The position numbers and the translations under genes are program-made. From Batillaria attramentaria (lineage: Eukaryota; Mollusca; Gastropoda; Batillariidae): a stretch of DNA of 64,000 nt. The notes beneath the pieces were generated by a model that worked only from the letters and a program-made list of their open reading frames with translations, was not told the origin of the DNA and made no database searches. Location: contig JACVVK020000216.1 of the NCBI GenBank assembly GCA_018292915.2, forward strand, positions 900,001 through 964,000, in the 5' to 3' direction. This document shows, one piece after another, positions 24,301 through 33,500 of the stretch (within the stretch, counting starts at the first letter, position 1; every line of letters starts with the position of its first letter).

Positions 24301-27300
24301 CACATGTATTTATTATACAATTAGGCTTATGTTGTATTTTTCTCCTGCTATGTCGCTCTCTCGGTGCACTCGCAGAGAAGACACGGGATACAACAGGATA
24401 TAACTCCAATACTTTATTAACAGAAGATGCATAAGAACAAACTCATGAAAGAGGAAGAACCCAGAACGCTGTGCAGTGCTGCTTATATACTAACAGGTCA
24501 GATCTAGAACATTCTGCAACATACTGGCAAGTACGGAATCTTTCCGAGGTTACGTAATCTGCTGACGTTACTGCACTCGCATGTTCTGGGATGGTCTAGA
24601 AATTTCCATCGAAATGCAGTGACTTTTCGCGATCTCTACAACAGCTTACTTCTGATTCAACACATTTATAATGCTATTAAAATCAACTTTCAAGAAAGCT
24701 GATTAACATGTTACACTATGTATTTTTTCAAATGTACAGAAAGTGGTGTGAGTAAGTAACCAATAAAAATTCTTATTCTTCTAATAATAGTAATATTTAG
24801 GGCACTGTACTAGCTTACACGGTGTCTGCTTCATGAAAAGTGTTTAATGCTAGCTCTCACTCCCAAGCCCCCCCACCCTCCCCCCCCCCCTCCCCCCAAA
24901 GATCTGTCCCCCCCCCCCTGCCCCCCCCCCTCCCCCCAAAGATCTGTCTTTAAAGATGTATAAATAATAAAACTTGAAACTTACGAGTTAAGTATTCAAA
25001 AACTGGAAGTACATGTATACATCATGGGTGAAAGCTGGCAATTTTGAAAATACTGAAACTTCTTTTCCCAGGCCGGGGTCCAGGGGCCGCCTAGGCCCTG
25101 GTGGGGTGCAGGGGCGGAGCCCTGCTGGGGGGACCAGGGGGGCAACGCCCCCCCCCCCCGGAAAAAACACGAATTTTGCCCAATTTAGAGCCAATTCTAG
25201 GCCTCTCGTGGCACCTGAGAGCATTTGATAGCTATTCTTATCTACCACATTTTCCCTTCAAATTTCAACCCTTAGACTCAAACTATTACAGACCTCTTGT
25301 TGCAAGACAAGTTTATCCAAATAATCATTGTGGAGAATCAAACTCTAAAATCCACACATTAGAAGACCTGTCAGTTTACTCTCAGAAACTGAGAAAGGTT
25401 CAGCATGGTTTAGGGGGTGCCAAAGTGTAGTTTTTGAATAGCAAAGTGTATCTGTAATACAGTCGGACCCACTTAACAGGATGACACTTTATACAAAATC
25501 ACAGTTTGTAAGTACACATTTTGATTTCCAAGCACAGGCGTTTCTTTATCTGTGTAAAACTACACAGTGTGTTTACCACAAACTACCTAACACTTACTAT
25601 GGTGATGAAGTGTCAAAGCCAGGAGTGCACGCCTGCTTAATTGTTAAGCTAGGGATGTACAAGGGAATGCTCCCCAAGATTTTTTTTAAAATACACTGAA
25701 ATCTGTGTGAGTGATTCAGTTTAAGTGCTTCAGAGGAGGACTGACTGAAACACTTTTTGAGAGGCCAGAAAATTTTTAGCCAAAGGTGGAAATCTGACAA
25801 AAGCACGGTGGAAGATCTTAAGCACTGACTGTTAACTATATGGCTATCTTGATTAGTCCCTCCCCCAAATGAGATCACTAGTATTGATTTTTCGTATTGA
25901 TTTTCGTCTTAAAATAGACTTCGGGAAAATCCGGTACTCGCAAGTCAGGTGTGCCACAGCCCGCGCACGATCATCCTAGGCAACTTGTTGGTAATTTAAT
26001 CGTCGTGTCTGGCCGTAAGAAACGATCCGTAATGCATTTTTCTTTCTGCTGTTTTAGTTTTGCGTAAGAAAACACAACCACTCAATGCTTTATCGACGCC
26101 GGCAAAGAACGAATGGCGAGAGCCTCTGGGAAAATCCGGTACGCGTACGCCCAAGTCGGACGATCATCATACGCGTATTTTTGTAGCTAAAACGTCGCGT
26201 CTGCCCCTCAGAAACGATCCGTATTGTATTTTTCTTTCTGTTGGTTTAAATATTCGATTTAAAAAAAAAATCCAGATGCATGCTTCATCGGCGCGAAGAT
26301 CGCATGGATGCTAACATTCGCGAGCTGCAAAACGGCGACCGCGCGCTGGTCGTTGACGCTTCTGATTGGCTGACTGAGATCGGACGACTGCCATTAGCCA
26401 AACAAGTTTTCTTCTCATCCAGGTTCGACCACGCGATAATGCCGAACGAAATATTACACGGATTTTTTTATTTTTTCAGAAATACGGATTCCGTATTTTG
26501 GGTCGAGAAAAATACGGATTCCGTGCCCCACACGGACAACTTTCACCCTTGATACATGTATGTAAATCATTAAATGACCTAGAAGTACAAACCTCTGAAA
26601 ATCCTCCTCCCCGAGACGCAAGGTGTACAAGAAAAACAAGTCTTTTTCATCTGTCAGTCGTACAACCAACTCCTGAAGCAAAAAAATTAGTGAGACTGAG
26701 ACTAGTGAGAGTGAACAGGTGGTAAAACAACAGTTTATTACCAACTAAAGTTTCAGTACTCATCCTGCAATGCTGTGAAATAGTGCCAGTACTTTCAAGG
26801 CAGTTCCATTGTTGTTGTTGTTGGGTGTTTTTTTTAAAGTATAATATGACCTGCTCTAACTACCAACCATGTCAGTTACATTTTTCTCAACAAGCTTGGT
26901 CTGATGCATGCACACTGTTTACTGACTGGAACAACTATAACTGATTTCACAGTTCACCTTTCTTGTCAAAGGAGAGGTAACTGTTTGTAGTTCCATCTTC
27001 AGGTTCACTGAAACTCTCCTGGAAAAAAAATCAAGTGTACATGTATACATGTATATACCACGATACTACATCAGTACATGGCCATGGCCCTACTTAGGCA
27101 AGTGACTTGATCAAGTATTTGTGTTGTCCACTGTCACTGATTTTCCCACCCAAAACAAAAGAAACAGATTTGAAAAGGCGTTGACTGTTAAACACAATCA
27201 TGACAGAACTGCAGTAATTAGATTTACAATCAGATGTTGTGTACCTCAAGTTAAATCTTACCGTTCTTCTCTGTCCTGAGACTTGAATGTCACTGGTAGT

Positions 27301-27323
27301 CTTTTGGAAAATAATTCGTCCAT
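15392..27323 (-). CDS. SASS6: Spindle assembly abnormal protein 6 homologue (SAS-6)
   Basis: Seventeen coding exons, in transcript order: 27323-27262, 27018-26958, 26672-26593, 24287-24183, 23388-23214, 22493-22416, 21822-21703, 21429-21313, 21180-21022, 20391-20281, 20136-19993, 19289-19164, 18345-18264, 17670-17558, 17042-16920, 16513-16350, 15659-15392. All phases join, giving 695 residues (human about 657). SAS-6 forms the nine-fold cartwheel hub that templates centrioles. The N-terminal globular head (about 1-160) carries [35 protein letters not shown] and [13 protein letters not shown]. Phe in NPF is residue 131, the same number as the human head-to-head dimer residue. A long coiled coil follows (about 165-480: [40 protein letters not shown]). 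The tail is Pro/Ser-rich and ends with the conserved [15 protein letters not shown] and SAYFPGQ. The start [14 protein letters not shown] aligns with the vertebrate start. Confidence 0.96.
15780..16150 (-). repeat. Interspersed repeat family H
   Basis: An inverted homologue of 61595-61905. Shared blocks include GAGGCTGGGGAATTTTCAG-like ends, a TTTCAGCCAAA segment next to a homopolymer run, TCATGATNCATGTNATGCC and ACTTCAT...AAGGCAGT. It lies in intron 16 of SASS6. A related CCAGGCCGGGGTNCAGNGGC block is at 25070-25140 in SASS6 intron 3. Confidence 0.6.
17738..18131 (-). mobile_element. SINE family C
   Basis: Full-length minus-strand copy. The tRNA-like head begins at 18131 (GGCGGTCGGTGGTCTAGTGG) and the (ATT)n tail is at 17729-17745, about 60 bp before exon 14 of SASS6. 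It is in the same orientation as the host gene, in intron 13. Confidence 0.88.
19456..19868. repeat. Two-copy tandem duplication (~215 bp)
   Basis: The unit starts ACAGATGCAGCTCTAGGGT and runs through GAAGACTGTGGGATT, CAACCAGTCGAATCAACCAC, AGAAGAATTCTTTTT, a TTTATTATCCCTTT block and GGGGAAGCGTGTTGCC; it begins again at about 19672. The second half of each unit is the reverse complement of the 3' end of the family D SINE at 23820-23885. It lies in intron 11 of SASS6. Confidence 0.85.
20438..20680 (+). mobile_element. SINE family D
   Basis: The tRNA-like head GGGGCGAGCGGTGGTCTAAC is followed by GCTGCGCTACTGAACGGCCG, GAGCTTGTGATATGTGATAC, CAGTTTTTCCTGGCT and GTGGCGCTGCACCGCGATGA. It matches 23559-23895. 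It lies in SASS6 intron 9, antisense to the gene. Confidence 0.75.
22089..22252 (+). mobile_element. SINE family A with 14-bp TSD
   Basis: The element is flanked by a perfect 14-bp duplication, TCATCAACATTTCT, at 22075-22088 and 22253-22266. It begins a few bases inside the usual 5' end (GGGTGGCCGAATGG) and ends AAAAACCCACCCACC. It lies in SASS6 intron 6, antisense to the gene. Confidence 0.93.
22540..22740 (+). repeat. Repeat family F fragment with CA microsatellite
   Basis: (AAT)n, then GGGACGCCCTCCCTCTCACA and GGAGCTCAGGGCGCCTT, then a CACACACTCACT-rich body and a CA run (22711-22732). The same GAGCTCTGGGCGCCTTACAA block occurs at 36802-36821 next to an AAT run. It lies in SASS6 intron 5. 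Confidence 0.5.
23559..23895 (+). mobile_element. SINE family D, longer copy
   Basis: tRNA-like head GGTGAGCGGTGGTCTAATAG, GGTTCGAGCCCAGG B-box region, GTGATATGTGATACCGGTTT, TCATCGGGGGTTTCTCTCCA, and the 3' end GGTGGCGCTGCACCGTGGCG then CCCGAAAGGGACAATAAAGT. Compared with the copy at 20438, it keeps an internal TCTCCAGGTTATCCGGATTT segment like the one in family C, so C and D may share a core. It lies in SASS6 intron 4. Confidence 0.75.
23917..24085 (+). repeat. Interspersed repeat family E
   Basis: Copy of the 12677-12850 repeat (ATGCATCTGCAGTGGTCTTG, GGCCCATGCCTTGCGTTATA, GTGGCTTGAAGTGG). It directly follows the family D SINE in SASS6 intron 4. Confidence 0.7.
24330..24643 (-). mobile_element. 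Solo LTR of a retrotransposon
   Basis: A 314-bp segment begins TGTTGTA and ends TACAACA, and is bounded by a perfect 5-bp duplication, GCTTA (24325-24329 and 24644-24648). Read on the minus strand it has a TATA-like GTATATAAGC (around 24490-24479) and, about 60-70 bp later, AATAAA within TTAATAAAGTATT. That order (promoter, then polyadenylation signal) fits an LTR in the SASS6 orientation. No internal retroelement genes remain, so it is a solo LTR. It lies about 40 bp upstream of SASS6 exon 4 (acceptor at 24288). Confidence 0.82.
25919..26290. repeat. Two-copy duplication with CGATC-rich motifs
   Basis: GGGAAAATCCGGTAC occurs at about 25922 and 26128, each followed at a similar distance by ACGATCATC and then AGAAACGATCCGTA...ATTTTTCTTTCTG. 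The unit is about 205 bp. Downstream (26460-26540) the motif AATACGGATTCCGT is itself repeated. It is in SASS6 intron 3; poly-C runs and a family H fragment lie further upstream in the same intron. Confidence 0.7.
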
Positions 27324-29509
27324 CTTGAAGGGTCTGCTTCCAGATAGATATATAAAAGTCACAGAAGCTCAAAGAAGCGTGCCTCAACTTCAGCGGTGTT
27401 CCACAGTACAGCCTGGAGGACAGTTCAATGTCTACAGTCAAGGGTTTCACGTCCACAGGAATATTCTCACTTTCTCCTCTTTTTTCTTTCTTCTCCGTCA
27501 CTTCATGCAGGCATGACCATACACAATACCACTGGGTTCCTCTACCTTCATCGGCTGCGGTCAGATTTCTCACCGGCTTTAGTCAACTTTCACGCCTTCG
27601 TCTCGTTGTTACACACTTGTCACGCACATATACAGCGTTGACAGCTGAGTGATACGGACATCAGGCAGCAACGGAATAACAAGCTTCGAGTACGACTGAC
27701 CGTTTACAGAACTTTCACCAGCACAGACTGATAGATCTGTCTTTTAGAAGCGCTGTCAAAACACATTTCCCTCCCCTGCCTTGCCAAACAATCTCTCGTA
27801 CACCGGAAGTGATCTTAGAGTAAATCTCTCAACTATTTCGACAAAAATCAAAAGACTGGAGGAAATTGTGGCAGACGACAGGAGCGTGTGAAACATGAAT
27901 TGCGAGTGACCATACTAAACAGATTTCGAGACCATGACTGCGATCTTCACAAACGTGCAATACTTTACGCGCTGATGTGTCTGAACTTGTTTTGTTTTTG
28001 AAGAGTCCCGCTATGGTGCGAGTAAAACTTCACCCAGAAAAGAATGGAAACTCGTATACACTTACTATTTCTTTTTCAATTTATTGTCGCTATTTTATCT
28101 CTCGATAGAAGTTTTTATCTGTGTGAATATGAATAGTATTTTTTATCCTATACAAAATGTGATTTATTTTAAAAAGTAGACACTTCGTTTCGTTGAAATT
28201 CCAGGAATGGCATAAGAAAGATAACCACTGTAAATGTAGAAATATTAAGGTTAGACGAGTTGCTTCCCATGGACTACGAACCACGGCTTTGGTCGAGTGA
28301 GTGTTGCCACAAGGATTGTAACCTTACTGTACAAACTTCCCATTTTCAAAACTAAACGCAAATGTTTTAACTGGACCGGTTCCGTATTGTGCCGTATTAT
28401 TCCATATTATTTATTTCAGGGTTAAATAAACTAACAACGCTCTTGCAAACAAACAAACAAACAGACAAACCACAATCATCATTACAATTATTGCGACGAC
28501 TGATTTTCCATCCGCCGCTTCAGGTGATCATGCGCAACTGATCAGCAGGGCACGACGAGGAAGGAGGAGGGTGAGGGGGGGGGGGTGTTTTGGGCGCGCA
28601 AACAACCCCCTCCCTCCCCCCCCCCCCAAAAAAAAAACCAAAACAAAACAAAACAAAAACTAAAGCCAAATAAGTCCCCTGCCCCCCCCCCCCCCCCCCC
28701 CCCCCCCCGCCCCGGCCCTTAAAAATAATGAATGAGCAAAAAAAATAATAAGAAAAAAGGGTACATCCCTAGCTTCGATAAAGGTGCCTCGTTCACCACC
28801 CCCCCCCCCCCCCCCCCTTCAAAAACTAACTAATCCGGTCCTGATCAGTGTCAACACTGATTTGATGCAGTGAACTACCCGGCGTAACTGACACTGGTTC
28901 CGATGTTTGGTTGCTTGCTTTTGTTTTGTCTCGGTAGTTAGTTCACGTAAGTTGTGTGTTTGTTTGCTTGCTCAGTTGTTCTCTGTCTGTTCACATCTTT
29001 ATTTTTTGTTTCAAAGATTGGAAACAGTTGTTGTTGTCAGTAGTCGGCCACTGATCGTGCGGCCGTGTAGTCGAGTCATACTTGTTCAAAACCATACTTA
29101 TTCACAAACAGGTTTTAGTGCAGCAGACATAACAAAATGATGTTTATTTTTCATAAGAAACAGTTTTCTTTCGAGACAGTAAAACTATATAAACCACAGA
29201 GGTACATATGATATGACTGCATCTTGAAACGACCGACCGACTATTCGGAGCCGACGGTCATGTTTAAAACACCTTTTGATGGAGGCCATTGCTGATGCGA
29301 ATCCGGCAGTCACGGCCTTCGAGGTTGGGAGTGAAACTCCGAATCAAGTTCACACTGAGTGGGGCATTCACCTGTGTTCATGTGCACTACAGTGATTTCA
29401 CACTATATCAATACTGCAGTCGTTAGTCACTGGTCGGGAAAGTCACAGTTAAAGCTGTTACTTGCTTGTGTCAGTTCGGACCGGCGAAACTGATCACTAG
29501 TCTTTCTGG
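27324..29509. other. SASS6 5' flank and anonymous intergenic sequence
   Basis: The SASS6 promoter and 5' untranslated region should lie immediately right of 27323. No TATA box is evident, which is usual for such genes. Further right there are G- and C-runs (28577-28590, 28681-28708, 28799-28817) and AAAAC simple repeat (28636-28660). I found no exon or recognisable element in 27324-29509. Confidence 0.6.
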
Positions 29510-30197
29510 AAGATTGTGATGAAAGCCAGAAAGTCTGATCAGTCACATCTCCCCCATCCTTGATTCTCTCCACTGGCTACCTGTGCAGTCCCGCATTCAG
29601 TCAGCGCAAAGTGGTGTCTGTGCTACAATTCCCTTGCTGGTACTGGCACTGCATATGGTATGGTATGGTATGGTAGACTTCTCCTCGGCGCACATATCCA
29701 TCTCTGCTGAAATGCTCACGGCGCCGCAGGGATGGAGGACGAAGCAGTGAAAGCCTGCTGCCGCTAAGCGCTACTTTATGTGCAAACCTCCACCCTGCTA
29801 TTCACTCTGGTGCGTGCGACAGTTCTGTTTACCACGACACCGGCCACAGCCTACTCTTCTTCGAGAGATGAACGTGGGATTTTTAGCCATATCGTCCCAG
29901 TTTACTAACTCTGTACACACCAGCCAGACAGCTCAGATCTGGTTCAGCTGACTCACGTCAGTGTACTGCGTGTTCCAAGTCTGGCGATTCAAGAACAAAG
30001 ACATACGGGCAAAGGTCGTCAGTTTTCGCACCAAGGCCGGACCCGCCACCCTTTGGAACACTCTTTCAACTTGAAAAACATAAGCCTGAGTTACAGATGC
30101 GGTCCCCACCGCCCTTAGAAACTGCTGTCAAGACAGTTGTCAAGACACGCTTGTTCTCAGCCCCAACTAGCAGCAGTAATGAGGGATTGACAGAAGT

Positions 30198-30255
<58 letters not shown>

Positions 30256-30420
30256 GCCACAATTCCTGTCTTTTATTGTTCTCTCCAGCATTATTTCCTT
30301 GCCATTTTATCACAGTTTCGTTATACTTTTCTTAACTTTCCTCTTTTCTTATAGCTCGCTAAGTACCAGCGCTATATGAATATTCATTATCATTATTATG
30401 AACATTATTATTTCTATTAT
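29510..30420 (+). mobile_element. Decayed 3' end of a CR1/L2/Jockey-type LINE
   Basis: At 29541-29600 the plus strand reads HISPILDSLHWLPVQSRIQ, the end-of-reverse-transcriptase motif (HWLPV) typical of these LINE clades. Frameshifted continuations include YLSQFTNSVHTSQTAQIW-like sequence near 29890. The element is broken by a family G repeat (29640-29866) and a GT run (30196-30255). It ends AGCGCTATATGAATATTCAT followed by ATT-rich sequence, the usual 3' terminus of such LINEs. Confidence 0.6.
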
Positions 30421-30510
30421 AACTGAAAGAGCCGGCTACTTTCTTGTGCCTAGACAGCATCAGTAGCTGCAACTGAACAGCTGTATTTCTGATACAGTAG
30501 TCAGTCAGTG

Positions 30511-33500
30511 TCACATCGCTTTTCTGCGGAAGAAGTCTCCTAGTCTCATCACCTCCTCGTTGCATCGCCGTGAGTTTCCATTCTCGTCGTGAACGCCGAT
30601 GATAATGAGTGTCCGGGTTTTGCACACGGTACATCCTTCGCGCTCCGTGCGCGCCATGACACCATGGCGACCGTCAGCCAGCCGCACTTTGTAGCTCCGA
30701 CCACCAATCGTTACACCAGTTCTGCAGACGATAATTTTAAAAATTAATTATTTCATAATTATCATAAAAGAAAAGATGTCTTTGATTATTTGAGGAAGCA
30801 GAAGGCTCACATTATATTCCTTCAAGAGACTCACTTAAAAACTGAACTGGAAAATTCGATTAGATCCATGTGGGGTTTTGATTGTATTGTAAATGGAAAG
30901 GACGGTAACAGTAAAGGGGTGGCTGTTTTGATTAACAATACTTTCGAGTATAAGCTCTATAACGTTTATCGTGACAGAACCGGTACTTATATCATACTTG
31001 ACATTGAACTGCTCCATAAACGCATGACCCTAGTTAATGTGTATGGGCCCAGTGGCACTGACTCGCCACACTTTTTTGAGACACTGTCTAGCGAGATTGA
31101 AAAAATAGAAAATGACAACATAATTATTGGTGGAGATTGGAATGTCGCTTTAAATGTTAATATGGATGTTTTTAGATATAGATGTGTTGGCCGACCGAGA
31201 GCGAGAAGAATGATATTAGATATGATGTCTTCATTGGATCTTGTTGATGTGTGGAGGGAACTGCATCCAAATAAAAGAAAATATACATGGAGGAGGTTTA
31301 ATTCCACCCAACAGGGCAGACTTGATTATTTCTTGATATCAGAACAACTCATTCCTGAAGTATCACAGACAGCCATCTCTCCAGGTTACCGATCTGATCA
31401 TTCATTTATCACTGTAGAACTCAAAGTTGACCAGCAAACAAAAAACAGACCCTACTGGAAGTTTAATAACACTCTATTGAAAGATAAGTTGTATGTTAAT
31501 GAAATTAAGCAAGTATTAGTAGAACTTAAAAAGCAGTATGGGGCCCTGGTATATAATAGAGAAAACATTGAAAAGGTTAAGAACGAAGAATTAGAATTAG
31601 TTATTAATGATCAGCTCTTTTTTGAGATGATACTCCTTGAAATTAGAGGTAAATCAATAGCCTATGCGGCCAACAAGAAGAAAGCAGATAACATAAGAGA
31701 AGAGAAACTCATTAGTGAAATTGGCAAATTAGAAAATCATTTAACAGAAAATAACAAGGAAACACTTGAGAATAAACGCAGGGAATTAGAAGCCCTTAGA
31801 AAGACAAAAGTGGACGGGATGATTATACGCTCTAGGGCTAAGTGGATAGAAGAGGGGGGAAAAGAATACCAAGTATTTTAGTAGTCTTGAAAAACGCAAT
31901 TATATTGAAAAATGCATGACACACCTAGAAAAAGAGAATGGCAATGTAATATCTGACCCCACGGAAATCAGAGAAGAGGCTAAGGTATTTTATCAAAATT
32001 TGTATGCTTCTAGAGAGGCTGATTTAGTCGATGTTGACTTGGCATCAATAGTTGAGGGGCCCAAGTTGACAGACGAACAAAGAGAATCTGTTGAAGGTTT
32101 GATTACCTATGAAGAAGCCCTTAAGGCACTCAAGCGTATGAAAAACAACTAAAGTCCGGGCTCGGATGGTTTCACAACGGAATTTTTAAAATTCTTTTGG
32201 TCTGACCTAGGTGTCTTTCTAGTTTGATCCTTCAGTTATGGTTACCTTACTGGACAGTTATCAGTTACACAAAGGCAAGGAATAATTACCTGTATTCCAA
32301 AAGAAGGAAAAGTGAAGAAATACATAAAAAACTGGAGGCCTATTACTTTATTAAACACAGCCTATAAGATAGCCTCGACTTGTGTGGCAGAGCGTCTTAA
32401 GTCAGTCTTGCCACAGATTATCCATGAAGACCAAAAAGGTTTCCTGCCTGGTCGGTTTATTGGTGAAAATTTGCGGATGCTTTATGACATATTATTATTT
32501 ACTGAAGCCAATAACATTCCGGGTCTCCTAGTATTGATTGATTTTGAAAAAGCTTTTGACAGCGTTTCATGGTCTTATATTGATAAATGTCTTGAATTCT
32601 TTAACTTTGGTCCAACTTTGAGGCGCTGGATTGGAACTTTTTATACCGATGTATCTTCATGCATCGCTGTCAACGGTGGTTACTCTAGTTGGTTTCAGAT
32701 ACATAGAGGATGTAGACAAGGAGACCCGTGCTCGCCCTATATATACCTTATTTGTGCCGAGATCTTATCCCTTCTTATTCGTAATAATAGTAATATTAAA
32801 GGTATTAGCATTGCTGATGATATACAGGCTCTTTTGTCACAATTCGCCGATGACACGACACTGTATCTCGACGGAAGCAGGAAGTCATTTGAGGAATCGA
32901 TTAGAACTGTTAGGTATTTTTCATCATTTTCTGGTCTTTGTATGAATTTTGACAAAACTCAAGTAGTTTGGATAGGGTCTAGAAGGAACTGCGAAGTAAG
33001 ATATCAGACTGATCTTAATTTCATTTGGAATCCAGTCAAGTTCAAAGTTCTTGGTGTAGTGTTTTCAACAAACATAGCAAGCATTGTAGATCTTAATTAC
33101 GAGGGAAAGATAGAGGATATCCGACGTCTATTAGTAGTATGGTGGAAAAGGCATCTTACCCCATTAGGTAAGATTACAGTCATTAAAACCCTGGCATTGT
33201 CTAAGCTCGTGCATCTATTTAGTAGCATACCAGATCCCCCACCACAGTTTTTTGAGGATTTAGACAAAATGTTCTTTGAGTTCCTCTGGGACAAGAAGAG
33301 GAGTAAGCTGAAGAGATCTGTGGTTTGTTCAGACTATAGAGAAGGGGGTCTTCGTATGGTCGATGTAGTGTCATTTGTAGCTAGTATGAAAATCAGCTGG
33401 CTTAGACGACTCTTTTCTGGTAATAAGTTACTGACAAGGATGTTGTATGCAATGTGTCCTGAAATGGAGAATCTGCGCTTGGTTGGGGGAGAATTTGCAA

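Noticed and set aside
26958..27018. Reading [20 protein letters not shown] for SASS6 exon 2
   Set aside because: It is open and longer, but the other frame ([20 protein letters not shown]) continues the SAS-6 head domain and matches the phases of exons 1 and 3.
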